Assembly (NCBI GenBank): GCA_033398695.1
Contig: CM065816.1
Location: 130,359,358-130,423,357, forward strand
Source of the DNA: Orobanche coerulescens
Taxonomy: Eukaryota > Streptophyta > Magnoliopsida > Lamiales > Orobanchaceae
DNA: 64,000 bases
Reading direction: 5' to 3'
The position numbers and the translations under genes were made by a program. The notes beneath the pieces were generated by a model. It saw only the letters and a list, made by a program, of their open reading frames with translations, had not been told where the DNA came from and searched no databases. Numbering within the stretch: the first letter of the stretch is position 1; the number at the start of each line of letters is the position of its first letter. Positions 23,490-34,922 of the stretch are shown here, in pieces.

Positions 23490-23606
23490 ATACAGTGAGA
23501 ATACTGTAGCCAAGAATGTTCCGTGTGGAGAGAAGACTCATTCGAGTTACCCCGAACTTTTTACTTCTTGAGTTTCGGGACGAAACTTACTTTTTGAGGG
23601 GTAGAA
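23490..23606 (+). pseudogene. gypsy-A pol tail (chromodomain end) and polypurine tract
   Basis: EKTHSSYPELFTS then a stop (about 23530-23572) is the characteristic last block of chromovirus pol, after the chromodomain Trp. TTTTTGAGGGGTAGAA (23591-23606) is the polypurine tract abutting the LTR. It identifies gypsy-A as a chromovirus, probably of the Del/Tekay group. The rest of pol is gone. Confidence 0.6.
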
Positions 23607-25468
23607 TGTAATATCCGTATCTTTTATATTTTTGGAAAATATGTATGTCGATGCTTTTCTAATTTTGACTACTTGCTTGTAATGGTTTCGATATTTCTAA
23701 ATTACCTTGTTCTGCATTTTTACCGTATGAACGAATCTCAAAACCTGATAGTACTTGTTTTCATTGTTCGTCTACGAATTATATTCCTCTCAAATCCTTA
23801 CGTGAACAAGTGTGTATCATTTTATTAGATATGGATGTTTAAATGGATTTATGTGATTCTAATGGTGGTTGTTCGGAGTACTTACGACTTTGTGACTTGT
23901 TTTGATATTGAGATGTGTGAATTGGGGTATGAAACCCTAATGGTTGCAATCTTGATTGTTCGAGTGATTCGGTGGGTGTGAATTTCTTTATGACTCGTCT
24001 TGAATGTATATGATTGATGATTGTCAGGATTGTTGGTTGAATCTTGTGTAGTTTGCCAACGTGAATAAGTGCTTGTGTGGTTTGCCCATGTGAATATTTG
24101 CTTATGTGTTTCGTCGTATCCAAAGCCGAGGAGGTCAGGGATGTGTACTCCGGCCTGTGTATGCTGCAATGGGCAGCTCCTGTGGATGGTGGAATGACGG
24201 TGTTGCTTAATGCGTGTTTCAAGGGGCGGCTCTTGAGGGAGTGACGCCGGCGCGCGACATGAACAAGGGTGCGGCCACCACAGTGTAGTGAACACCAGTG
24301 CACAGGTGTTTCAGTGGAGTCTCCTTGCAGGCTTCAGAGCGGAGGATACTTGTGCGATAGCTAAGACCCTGATACCGAATGGAATTGTGCCTTTTAAATC
24401 ATTTTCGAACGTTTTCTAAAATATTGGTATCAGTAGAAAGTCAATGGTTAAAAGACCCAGAAGTTCTGACGAGTTCTCCGAGGGTGAATTAGCTATTGGT
24501 GGTCTTAAGCAGGAATTTGCTGAGAAAGCACGTATTTTGGGTCGAGGACCCCGAGAGATTTTGAAACTACTTTCTAAAGTGTTTCCGCATTTTGGGTCAA
24601 TGACTCCGAATGATTTTGAAACTAATTTCCAAGTGTTTCTGTATATTGGGTCGAGGACCCCGAGATGACTTTCTTTTAAAATTACTTTCTAGAGTGCCTT
24701 CGCTCGGTTTTCAAATCTTTTTTAAACCATTCACTTCGAGCCGGGTCAAAAAGGGTTTTTCCTAAACTATTTTACTAATGTATTGTTTGAAAACATTTTC
24801 ACAAGTTTAAACTATCTCTCCCGACTCGTTGAGGCATTTTTAGAAAATACTGTATTCTTACTCCTTTTCTGAGAATGAATGATTTATATGAATGATTGGC
24901 ATATTTGCGTATGTGAATACAATTCGGTGATATCTGTGGATCTTGTCATTTGTGCTGTTTGTGTGACTTGTTTGGATTGGCGTAAGTATTTTCCGTATGG
25001 CTTGTATATTATGTACTTGCACTAGCAAAAATAGTGGAGTTTTGCTAACCATCGAGTATTCGGGGGGTGGGTGTCTGTTATGCACTCAGGTTTTACAGGT
25101 CGGAAGCGGTCATGGAATTGGCTTGACAGAGGATGAAGGCCAACGATGCTAATCACATATGAGTCGAAGTCTTTTCTTTCATTTGTTGTAATCAAGGGTT
25201 GTCCTTATTATGTGTTCACCCCTGTTTGGGTGCGAGTAATATCACTGGAGTTGTAATGGTATTTTTCTTACGCATCATGAGTTACCCTTGATATGGGATT
25301 GTTGACCATATTGGTCAGTTGTGTTGTCGAGTGACCTTTCTGTTGTATTAACTTTTGACCTCGGTGGTCAAATGTGAAAGTTGTAATATATTGTGCCTAG
25401 CCTAGTAGATTCTTATGAGAAGGGTCTACGACGCTGTAATATTTCCGGTTCAAACCGGGGGTGTTGCA
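23607..25468 (+). mobile_element. gypsy-A 3' LTR
   Basis: TGTAATATCC at 23607 to GGGTGTTGCA at 25468. From 23772 on it matches the 5' LTR (from about 5000). The palindrome array, TATA box and about 1.2 kb of U3/R are absent here, so this copy has no recognisable promoter. The terminal TTACA has become TTGCA. ORF-like stretches near 23840-24300 are also present in the other LTR and are not genes. Confidence 0.8.
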
Positions 25469-26015
25469 ATAAGTTCATAAAAACTATGAAGAATCATACT
25501 CTCCTCCAACAATCACTAACTACACGAGGTAATCAACAACAGCATCATCATAATCTCGAGTTAAACATAAGATTAGCCAACAAACCTCTTGAAAGTAAAG
25601 AACAACCTCAAACCCTTCAAGAAACACTCCAATCTTCAAGCTCCCAAGCTCCAATCTAAGTTATGAAGCTCCAAATCATGTTGGAAGAGGTTGGAAATCA
25701 CTAAGGGATGCAGAGTGATGATTTCTAGGGAGAGAAATTGGAAATGGATCGTGAAGAAATGAAAGAGGAAGCATGACTATATAATTTGGACAATTCATTA
25801 CGGCCGCTATCCCATACTCATAACATACATTAATCCTCCTTATGTACGCTATCAGCCCTACGTAGCGTACGCTACGTCCTGCCAGAACTCATTGCCTCAA
25901 AATGGGTATCCATTACGTACGTTAACAAAAACTTATGTATGTAACAACCTCACCAATACGTACGTTAGCAACCATGCATAACGTACGTAATGGGCGTTGA
26001 CTAGTTGTCTCGAAC
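25469..26015 (-). mobile_element. LTR-E (gypsy, minus): U3/R portion
   Basis: This is the promoter half of the LTR whose other half is 1003-3801. Minus-strand TATA (TTATATAG, near 25776-25783) is followed by a leader running into 25469. It is cut short in U3 near 26015, where a Sirevirus integrase fragment begins. The plus-strand open frame near 25393-25659 crosses the gypsy-A border and is not a gene. Confidence 0.6.
25840..25990 (-). promoter_or_regulatory. U3 array of ACGTACGT palindromes (LTR-E)
   Basis: TACGTACGTTA-type words (perfect core TACGTA or ACGTACGT) occur near 25858, 25866, 25914, 25957 and 25982, upstream of the LTR-E TATA box on the minus strand. They contain the ACGT core bound by plant bZIP factors; that link is only a suggestion. 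Confidence 0.65.
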
Positions 26016-26340
26016 AGAAGTATTCAAGAAAGAAACTCTTTGTGATGCATGCCAGAAGGGAAAGCAAACTAAAGCATCTTTCAAATCAGTTCAGCCTACC
26101 ACTCTCACAACCAGAATATTGGACCTACTCCACATGGATTTATTTGGTCCTATCAAGCCAAGAATGCTGAGTGGAAGGAAGCATGCCTTAGTAGTTTTGG
26201 ATGACTACTCCAGATATACATGGATTGTTTTCCTCTATAAAAAGAGTGAAACATTGACAAATCTACCTGAGCTGATGAGAAAAATTCAAAATGAGAAATC
26301 CCTCTCCATAATAAAGATCAGATTAGACAGAGGAGGAACG
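26016..26340 (+). pseudogene. Sirevirus-like integrase fragment (left half of copia-4)
   Basis: [51 protein letters not shown] and RKIQNEKSLSIIKIR follow copia-2 integrase (37480-37790) closely. Homology stops after DRGG near 26340, beside the second catalytic Asp. The next part of the same domain appears at 61521-61810 on the same strand. Confidence 0.88.
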
Positions 26341-26615
26341 TACCATACGCATAATCATCCGATGATTATCAATCAAACTTATACTAGTATATCAATCACT
26401 TGAGACTCTACTTAACGCGATTGGACCAGAGACATTTGAATAATCTTGTTATTCATGAATAACTATTATTCGATTATTATAATATTAAAACATGCACACA
26501 TTATAATAATCAACGAGAAATAAATAATATTAAATAACTTTATTTAAATATGACAATTACAAATCAAGACATATCGAATGTCCTAGGGCACTATTCCCTA
26601 GACCCTAGGAATAAA
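26341..26615 (-). mobile_element. Truncated LTR of the copia-3 family
   Basis: This repeats the terminal 270 bases of the copia-3 LTR (28735-29007): ATAATCATCCGATGATTATC against GTAATCATCCAATGATTATC, then GACATTTGAATAATCTTRTTA and GTGACAATTACAAAT. It differs by many substitutions, so it is a separate, older LTR start in minus orientation, cut on its left by the integrase fragment. Confidence 0.7.
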
Positions 26616-27456
26616 ACTCTAGTATTTGCTTAGTTGCCCCTCAACTTACTAAATTGTACAATATATATAATATCATATATTATATATTATACTTATTATT
26701 TAATCCTTTAGTAAATATAATATTCAATATTATATTTACCTCCCAGTTGATATAATTAAATAATATAATATATAATATCATATATTATATATTACTCATT
26801 ATTGAATTTCTTAATAAATATAATATCCCATATTATATCTATTAATTATTCTTGCTTGTCTTTAATTGTTGTATGTGTGACCCAAAAGACTTATATTATG
26901 TTGGCAATCATTTAATATGTCATTAAATGATAAATTATAAACGGTTTCTAGCAAGACATTATGCATACCCACATAATATAAGTTTATAGTTCATTAAACC
27001 ATTTAACGTGTCAAATCCCTTTGTCGCGCGATATCATATTTGATCTATGTCATGGAAATTGTCATAGTTATTATGTTCAGATGCTTTCTCGATCTTAAGT
27101 ATACTGATTGAATCAAATGACTATTCATTTGAAACATGGCCATGCATTTCCTTCGGTCCTACTTATCGAGGGGCCCAGCAGATATCGCTCTCCCTAAAGA
27201 GAGGGACAAATCCCCATCTTGATTAGTCATTGACCTGTACATGAATTCCACTACTCCCGATCGGTAACCTTTATGATCACCATATTTCAGATGATGTTGG
27301 ATTACGTCAAGGCATAGAAGTTATCATGTTGGACTCTATGATAATCTCAGGTTCAATGATTTATTGACATATTAATATATTGAGATTCACTTATGATATT
27401 TTCGTGCAGTGATCTCAATGCGGGTCTGTCCAGTATTGCGTTCTCCAACCAATACC
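26616..27456 (-). mobile_element. copia-3 3' LTR, distal part
   Basis: LTR sequence interrupted at 27457 by a solo LTR and resumed at 28726. It has a very AT-rich core (26640-26850) with a duplicated word of the form TATAATATCATATATTA, and a hairpin-like CTCTCCCTAAAGAGAG near 27190. The left limit is not fixed. No gene. Confidence 0.5.
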
Positions 27457-28725
27457 TGTTGGCCACTAAGTATACAGAATACAGCTGGGAAAGTGTTTAA
27501 GCAACAAGCTGTACGTTTTTCAAGTAATAGTGCGTAACGGAAGTCTTGTAAAAGTAAGTTGCTGTAAATACAGCAACTCGGTATGCAGTGTATACTTAAA
27601 ATAATCACAGTTATTAAAATAGTAAATGCATAAGGTAACTGACACAGTAATTAAAGTGGTTCGAGGTAAACCCCTCTACGTCCACTGGTCCTCCACGCAG
27701 GAGTAAAAGTTTATTATAAATACTGCGTACACAACTACGTATTTATAATCAAACCTATCAATATATCGCTCACACAGATTGATACAAAAATCGTAGCTTT
27801 CAACCGTTCACACAGATTGGTCAAAGCTTTCACTTGACTAACTTCTTCACACACAGTTTCGAAGCTTTTTATCTTCAATGCAGATCTATCACACACAGTT
27901 CAGGAAAAGCAAGGCTTTCTCAGTCCACACTGGGCCGATGGTTTTCTTCAATGTAAGATCACTAGTTGAACAACAACTTGACTTTCTTGAGCTTTGAGCT
28001 GATGATGTATTGTTCAAGATTGAGCACTTGTATATTTCTTCTCTTAGAATAGGCAGTATGCTTGAATAAATATGTTTGCTTAGATGTATATATTCTTGTC
28101 TATATCGTTTGGCAGTTTGTATGCTTGTTGTATTCGTTCATGTGTATATCACTGATCCTCAAACTGCGAGATATATATAGCCTCTGAATAGATCCGTTGA
28201 TAAAGATCCGTTGAGCAAAAGTCCGTTACAACTGGATGGTTGACTTGTATAGACCAAGATTCGGATTTTGCGTTGTTTGAAGATCTCTGTTGGTTTTAGT
28301 ATTTAAATACTTTATCCTTTCAGTATTTAAATACTTCTTTTCAAACAAGACTTGACTTTAGCGAATAACAAAGATTCCTTTTCAAACGGTCTTCAGTCCT
28401 GTTTTTATAGGTATTGAAGATCTCAATACTTTACAGCTTGAATGTTGTATCCATTTATGCTGTAGGCTATATTGGAGTAGTCGCTGTATGGAATATTGCT
28501 ATATGAAGAGACAACTTCCATACTTGGCGCTTTTAAACTCTGTTGCTGTATGATGGCAACACAAAGGCTTGTATGAAGACACTTTATACTTTTGATGTAT
28601 GCTGGTATTATGAGAAGTCTTCGATACAAGATTGACAACATCAATCGTCTTTCGATACAGCTGCTTGTTGTATGCTGGGTTGGCACTTTATCAAAACTTC
28701 GATACAGGATTGTTTTATCCCAACA
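27457..28725 (-). mobile_element. Solo LTR of the copia-1 family
   Basis: TGTTGGCCAC...TTATCCCAACA, 1269 bp, clearly the LTR of copia-1 but more diverged, with the two GTATTTAAATAC palindromes near 28300-28333. Flanks ATACC (27452-27456) and ATACA (28726-28730) fit a 5-bp duplication with one change. No interior remains. Confidence 0.92.
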
Positions 28726-29007
28726 ATACACATAAGTTTGATATGCACCATGCGCGTAATCATCCAATGATTATCATTCAAACTTACGCTAGTATATTAA
28801 TCACCTGAGTCTCCGCTCTACGTGATTGGACCAGGGACATTTGAATAATCTTATTATTCATGAGTAACTATTTTCCAATTATTATTATATTAAAGCATGT
28901 ACACATTATAATAATCAATGAGAAATAGATGATATCAAATGAATTTATTTAAATGTGACAATTACAAATTTAGGCACATCTAATGTCCCAATGCACTATT
29001 CCCAACA
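28726..29007 (-). mobile_element. copia-3 3' LTR, terminal part
   Basis: Ends (plus strand) at CACTATTCCCAACA, i.e. minus-strand TGTTGGGAATAG, directly after a polypurine tract on the minus strand (AAGTGGGAGAT, 29018-29008). AAGTGGGAGATTGTTGG is the classic end-of-interior/LTR-start junction of many plant copia elements. Confidence 0.85.
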
Positions 29008-29468
29008 ATCTCCCACTTGTACTAGGACCATTCGTTCATGAATTTTAATCGTATCGATCTAGCATGATCTTCATGTTTTCCTTCTGAGAGAGGCTTGGTA
29101 AGTATATCAGCAACATTCTCTTCCATTGCTACTTTACATATACTGAGTATGTGTTTGGATCTTCAATCGGACCTTGACTCTTTAGCTCGCACAATAGCAC
29201 CATTATTGTCGCAATAAGGACTTATAGAACCTAAAAGATTCACATATTCTCCTCGGCTGCATCTGATGCTGCCAGGTACTCAGCTTGAGTAATAGAATAT
29301 ATGAGTGTGCTTTACATGGTACATTTCCAACTTATGGCACCTACATTTTAAACAAAAACACAAAACCATCTAGGATCTTAAATCGTCTCTATCGGTTTCG
29401 ACACTTGCATTGGTGTAACCATTTACTGCTAGCTCGTCTCCCGCACCTCCATAAATTAGTACCACATC
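29008..29468 (-). pseudogene. copia-3 RNase H remnant
   Basis: Minus-strand translation in shifting frames gives pieces of the copia RNase H end (around SDAAEEN, SPYCDNNGA and ADILTKPLS). Many indels. The polypurine tract lies at its 3' side (29008-29018). Confidence 0.65.
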
Positions 29469-30265
29469 CTAAGTTCTTCTTAAGTACTTTAGGATGGTTA
29501 TCACTACTGTCCAGTGACTTTCACCTGTATTTGATTGGTATCGACTTGTCATGCTAAGGGCAAATGATACATCTGGTCGAGTACAAATCATGGCATACAT
29601 GATCGATCTAATAGCCGAAGCATATGGAATCTTTCTCATGCAGGATCGCTCATCAGGAGTCGAATGACTCTGAGTCATACTCAGATGAGTGGCATGTGAC
29701 ATTGGCAGGAGTCCTCTCTTGGAGTCCTGCATATTGAACCTCTTCATTATTTTATTAATGTAGGTACTCCGACTCAGACCAATCATTCTCTTTGATCTAT
29801 ATCGATATATTTTTATCTCAAGAATGTAAGAGGCTTCTCCTAACACTTTCATGGAGAAACAACTTCCCAACGAAGTCTTGACTGTCTGCAAGGTGGGTAT
29901 GTCATATTCAATGAGTAATATGTCATCTACATATAAGACTAGGAAGACAACTATGCTCCCACTAACCTTTTTGTACATACATGGTTCATCTTCATTTTGA
30001 ATAAACCCAAAATCTTCGACAGTTTGATCAAAATGAAGATTCCAGCTCCGAGAAGTTTGCTTCAACCCATAAATGGATCTTTGAAGCTTGCAAACCTTTT
30101 AGAATTTTCTGGATGAACAAAACCCTCATGTTGTGTCATGCACACATCCCCGAGTAAGTTTCCATTAAGAAATGTTATTCTGAAATCCATTTGCCATATC
30201 TCATAATCATAGTATTCGTCAATAGCAAATAAAATTCTAATTGATTTAAGCATGACTACTGGCAA
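29469..30265 (-). pseudogene. copia-3 reverse transcriptase
   Basis: 30265-30062 gives YDYEIWQMDFRITFLNGNL and MTQHEGFVHPE (RT fingers/palm). After a frame break 30065-29469 gives QTSRSWNLHFDQTVEDFGF, LVLYVDDILLIEYD with the catalytic YVDD, and YASAIRSIMYAMICTRPDVS. It is the best preserved RT palm in the window. The motifs resemble the common Tork/Angela-type plant copia clade, which differs from the Sirevirus-like elements here. Confidence 0.88.
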
Positions 30266-31165
30266 AAAACCATGAGTCTACCTATAACCTTTTGCAACTA
30301 GTCTAGCTTTATAGGCTTTCAGATTGTCGTAAATGTCTTTCTTCTTTCTGAAGACCCATTTACACCCAATGGTTTTAACACCCTCAGTGGATCTATCAAG
30401 TTCCAAACTTTATTGTCGTACATGGACTGCATCTCTGACTTCGTGGCCTCTAGCCATTCCTCGAACTATAGTCCTGAAGCAGCTTCCATATAGGTACTAG
30501 GCTTATCATTTATGAGCAATGTGTCATCATCATCTGCTACGAGATACCCATATCTCTCAGGTTCATATCGCACCCTATCAGATCTGCGAGGAACTTGTGT
30601 ACTTTGAACTACCTCCTCAACTAATTATTGATCCTGTTCAATTTTCATTGGTGAAGCAATGTTTTCTTGTGGTTCTTGAGTTTCCTCAAGCATGACTTTT
30701 CTCCCACTATCTTTCTTGGAAACAAATTCTCTTTCTAAGAAGACAGTATTTCGAGTAACAAACACTTTGTTCTCTGTGGGTTTATAAAAGTAGTATCCTT
30801 GGTTTCCTTAGGATATCCATAAATAAACATCTTTCAGATTTGGCCGCCAATTTGTCAAATACATGGCATCTTACAAACGATTCGCAACCCCATATTTTTA
30901 GAAAAGACAAGTTTGGTCTCTTACCAGTCCATTTCTCAAATGGTGTCTTTTCAACTACTTTAGATGGAACACGTTAAGGGTGAATGATGTTGTTTCTAAG
31001 ACGTAGCCCCAAAATGATAATGGAAGCTCCATTCGACTCATCATAGATCGAACTATATGTAATAAAGTTCAATTCAGCCTCTCGGACATGCCGTTATGTT
31101 GACATGTTACATGAGGACTAAGTTGTGAAACAATTTCACAAATCCTAAGATGATTATCGAATTCT
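30266..31165 (-). pseudogene. copia-3 degenerate integrase end and RT linker
   Basis: Near 31150-31078 the minus strand gives ICEIVSQLSPHVTCQHNGMS followed by ER, the integrase block with the catalytic Glu. The rest to 30266 is linker and RT start with many stops and indels. The integrase zinc domain and first core blocks are absent, so an internal deletion near 31165 is likely. Confidence 0.6.
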
Positions 31166-31169
31166 TGGC

Positions 31170-31673
31170 TCAAGTATTGAGCTTATGCTTCTTGGTTGCA
31201 ATGTTATAGAATTCCAAAGTATTGTACTCATCTAGATAAATATTATAAAGGCCAATATATAACTTTGTGGTCCAATAAAGCAAGTCATCAAAGAAAATAC
31301 AAATAGTCTTATTCTTAATAAGAAAACTGTAACCTTCACAATCTAATGTAGAAACTGAAATAATATTCCTATTCATATCAGGAACATAATTACAATTGTT
31401 CAAAATTAACAAAAGCCTATTGGGTAAAAACTAGATCATAAGTTCCGATAGCTAATGCAGTAACTCTTGATCATTGCCAAATCTTAGATCCACTTCCCCT
31501 TTCTTCATCTCTCTACTGCTTCTCAACCTCTGCATATTTATACAAATGTGAGGTCCACATCCAGTATCCAATACCCAGGAGTAAGAAGTAGATAAGTTAA
31601 CTTCTATAACAAATATACATGTGGTAGTCTCACTACCTTGGTACGCTTTAGCTCTTCCAAATAAACTTCGCAA
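31170..31673 (-). pseudogene. copia-3 aspartic protease
   Basis: SYSWVLDTGCGPHIC (near 31590-31545) carries the D-T-G active site of a copia protease. MLILNNCNYVPDMNRNIISV and LDCEGYSFLIKNKTI follow from 31412. Frames are broken between 31452 and 31412. Confidence 0.82.
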
Positions 31674-32330
31674 TTTCTCTTCCAGTGTCCTGGCTTATTG
31701 CAATGATGGCAATTTCCATCTTTTGGAGCTTTTGCCTTAAAAATCGGCTTAGTTGGGTCTTTAGCTTTGGCAACTTTTGCTTTACCTTTACCCTTGCCTT
31801 TGTTCTTGAAGAAATTTCTTTTGCTAACCATCAGCATGTGGCTTGGTTCCTTCTTAATGTTTTGCTCATCCGTTTTAAGCATCCCATGCAGCTCAGCAAT
31901 GGACTTCTCCATGTCATTCATATTATAGTTCATAATAAACTGGCCGAAGCTATCAGGTAATGAGTTTAGGATCACATTCGTAGAGTGCTCCTTAGAAAGT
32001 GGAAAACCAAGCCTATCAAGATGATCAATATATCCTTTCATCTTGAGTACATGAGTGCTGACAGATGTATCCTCAACCATCTTGCAAGCATACAAGGCTT
32101 GAAAGGTCTCATACCTCTTTTGCCTAGCGTGCTTTGAGAAAGTTCCCTTGAGGTGAGAATTAAGATCATAGGCTTTCATTTCTTCCAGATTCTTCTAAAG
32201 TTTTGAACAAATGATAGCCAACATAGGATAACTGACATCAATGGAATCATCACAATGCTTCTTCCATTCATCTTTTGTTGCTTTGTTAGCATTGTCAGTT
32301 ACTCTAGGTTTATAACTCTTTATCGACTAC
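31604..32330 (-). pseudogene. copia-3 gag with zinc knuckle
   Basis: From 32179: RYETFQALYACKMVEDTSVS, YIDHLDRLGFPLSKEHSTNV and LPDSFGQFIMNYNMNDMEKS (copia gag, UBN2-type), a Lys-rich basic stretch, then CHHCNKPGHWKRNC, a complete CCHC knuckle. The N-terminal 50 residues lie upstream to about 32330 behind a stop codon. Confidence 0.88.
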
Positions 32331-32679
32331 ATATGTAACTCTTAGATTATACTTATGGGGTTTGGCATCTTATGCCCAAGCATGTTATAATCATTTTATG
32401 CATTAAGGTTCAAAACTATTTTGAACTATTAGTTCATTAAAATACCTAGGTATCACCATTATCTATTTTAATTTACTAAGATAATCTGAGCACCTAGTTT
32501 TGGCATGACCTGCTCAAGATGATCGAAGTCTTGATAGGTGTTTTAATTGAACGACATTAAAATTTTATCGAGGGGTTTTATATTGTTCCATGTCTATGTT
32601 CGCTAACATACATCTAAACATATACCGCATCACATACATGTATAAATTTAAATATACATAGCATCACATGACATAGTAA
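32331..32679 (-). mobile_element. copia-3 leader, split by gypsy-B
   Basis: AT-rich noncoding sequence upstream of copia-3 gag. It is cut at 32679 by gypsy-B and appears to resume at 50605. No gene seen. Confidence 0.5.
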
Positions 32680-33440
32680 TGTAATATTCGTATCTTTTTA
32701 TGTTTAGTAATTACATTTATATATATATATATCATTCAATTTTGGCGATTCGTTTGTCATTCTATAGACATTTTGGAACTATATAATTCTGCACTTTTGA
32801 TGTTGATTGGGAGTGCCCCATTTTATTCTGTGCGTTACGGTGATTCATCCGTATCTAAACTTGAGTTGTATAGTTTTACTCTGAACTATTGTGTTTTCGT
32901 TTCTGAAAGATCGTTAGATATATTTCATCATGTAATAAATTTAACGATGATTGTCTGGTCTCGAATTAAGATTTTTGAACGTTTGGGTCGTCTTATAAAT
33001 TTCTATAAGTTCGAGCGTTGATGTTAATGATTGTTTCCTTCGACTGTTGAGTGACCGGAATTAGGTGTTGGTTTAACACTTATATTCTTCATTATAAAGT
33101 CTTCGTAGATGCTTTTTTATTTCCCTTGTATTCTCACTTCCGGTTGTTGCGAACCATTTTTTTGGGACTGTCAGGCCTGCTGTCAGAACTATGTTACGGA
33201 CGTAAGGTCTCAAGTGTTACGGTCGTAAGATCATATGTAACGGCCATAAGTTTATTTATGTACGGCCGTAACTAGTGTTCGTATTTGTTCAGGTAGTCTA
33301 GTGGACAAGTTACGGCCGTAATAATGAAATATTATGGCCGTAAAATCTGCCAGTATATAAACCTGGCAGCGGCTGAATTTAGAAATTTTTCATCATTCCT
33401 TCTTCTTGTTGCATGGGGAGCAGTTCTTGGAGGTAGTGTT
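32680..33440 (+). mobile_element. gypsy-B 5' LTR, first part
   Basis: TGTAATATTCG at 32680, a (TA)n run near 32722, U3 array and TATA box, ending at the copia-2 insertion. One copy of the GTGTT duplication is 33436-33440. The open frames near 32773 and 33051 also occur in the 3' LTR and are not genes. Confidence 0.9.
33190..33345 (+). promoter_or_regulatory. U3 array of TTACGGCCGTAA palindromes (gypsy-B 5' LTR)
   Basis: TTACGGACGTAA, TTACGGTCGTAA, GTAACGGCCATAA, GTACGGCCGTAA, TTACGGCCGTAA and TTATGGCCGTAA lie between 33193 and 33343, ending 10 bases before TATATAA (33354-33360). The same array, slightly decayed, is at 49121-49273 in the 3' LTR. Confidence 0.8.
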
Positions 33441-34843
33441 TGTTAGGAATACTTGTTAGATTTTGATGATGTCATTAATTTAAAATCAAATGTTTATTAC
33501 TTGGCAAAATGTAAGGAAGAACCAAATGAGTATCTTCCATAGGCCAAAATATGTTAAGTATAAAAATTGGCAAAATGCAAAGAAGAACCAAATGAGTATC
33601 TTCTATAGGCCAAAGTTAGCTAGGCTGAAAATCGGCTAAGTACTAAAGTACAGCCTAGTCCATCAGAGAAGTACAGCCGACTTCAAATCAGAGTAGCCCT
33701 GATCAACTAAAATTTATCAGAGAAGTTTGACCAGACTGCAGCCGAGGTACCTCAGGGAAGTCACCTGATCAGACAAGTCTCAAACAGTGAACAGTCGAGA
33801 GAACCTACCTGCAGAGATGTAAGCTGCACATCAGCCTACTCAACTACAGCCTAGTACTCCAAATCCACGTCAGCATGCTTTGAAAAGTCAAATATTACGG
33901 AAAGCTCACATGCAACGTGAAGAGACAAATTGGAGTGATTCCCGCAAGAGATATGATTTAATTAAATCATCGACCCGTGAAGACTTTAATCCTTTTATAT
34001 TCAAAAGATTCGGCGCTCACATACAGAAGTCCTCACAACGGTCGGAAGATAAAATTAAATAATGGGAATCCAGCCTTCCAACGTTCAGAAAAGATTAAAC
34101 AATGAAGTCTCTCTCCAACGGACGGATTTGTTCAAAGATTTGCAACGGCTACAAGGAAGAAGCTCGAGATCGTGATCTATATATATCCGAAGATTTGAAA
34201 TCGAGCAACTACCGGTGCGAACATATACTCTAGCGATCAAAGCAAACAAAGCAATCTCAAGCAATCAAATAGCATCGAGAAAAAGAGCAGATCCAAAAAG
34301 TTCATATTCAAGGAAGCTCTTAAGTTGGAGAAGACAAACACTCTTGTCTTTAAATCTTGAGTACGGGTACTTCCTTGGTTGAAGTAGCAGTATCAAAGGC
34401 ATCCGAGGATCGAAGATCAAGAGGTGCAAGGTATCAAGTGTGTGTACAACGGCACGGAATTCCACTGGTTGGAAGCTGTTGTAGTGTGTTGTGAATCACT
34501 GTAATCTTTATCACTGGTTGAAAATTATAGTGAATTCATCTCCAACTGGTTTGGAGAAAAGTGGATTAGTAGAGGATTACCCCACCTCCGAGACCACTAT
34601 AACTGCCTGTGTTATTTAATGTTTTACCGCATCATACTCTAACTACGCATACATTGTTAAGTGTTTCATTAAGATTAATTTATATTCGTCATCACCGACT
34701 TCCGCACTTATCCAAGAACAAACGACTCCAAGTCATTTGTTTGATTATCAGTGAAGAAACTCACTCTTCGGAAAAAGAGTTCAAGAGTTTCAACAAGTCT
34801 ATTCACCCCCTCTAGACTTGTTCTGGACGACTTGTGACCTACA
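33441..34843 (+). mobile_element. copia-2 5' LTR
   Basis: U3 contains a perfect 18-base palindrome (33953-33970, ATGATTTAATTAAATCAT) and a TATATATA box near 34177. Differences from the 3' LTR are concentrated at CAG/CTG sites: ATCAGAG here against ATCGAG there, and the reverse (ATCGACCC here against ATCCTGACCC there). Confidence 0.95.
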
Positions 34844-34845
34844 AG

Positions 34846-34859
34846 TGGTATCGGAGCGG
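34846..34859 (+). other. copia-2 primer-binding site
   Basis: TGGTATCGGAGCGG, two bases after the LTR, identical to the copia-1 site. One base (CGG for CAG) separates its first 12 bases from the initiator Met tRNA site. Confidence 0.85.
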
Positions 34860-34922
34860 TTGGTTCATTTTTTCTCACGAACCTGATCTATACTAGATAT
34901 ATATCTTATCTCTCACGTTATA

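Larger units (their letters stand above)
3802..25468 (+). mobile_element. gypsy-A: chromovirus-like Ty3/gypsy element with nested insertions
   Basis: The element is bounded by LTRs at 3802-6693 and 23607-25468, followed on the left by a tRNA primer-binding site (6699-6710) and preceded on the right by a purine tract (23590-23606). Flanks GTAAG (3797-3801) and ATAAG (25469-25473) match at 4 of 5 bases and fit a 5-bp target duplication. The interior is eroded: a gag remnant with zinc knuckles, then a short pol tail just before the 3' LTR, with protease, RT and integrase core missing. Copia-1 and a solo LTR were inserted later. The target was LTR-E. Confidence 0.7.

Noticed and set aside
23839..24303. 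Minus-strand frames of 137-154 codons in the gypsy-A 3' LTR, also seen near 5088-5526
   Set aside because: Repeated in both LTRs with frame differences and no domain. LTR sequence, not a gene.
26640..26850. AT-rich repeat considered as a replication origin or matrix-attachment site
   Set aside because: It lies at the AT-rich core of a copia LTR and is explained by it. Nothing specific to an origin is visible.
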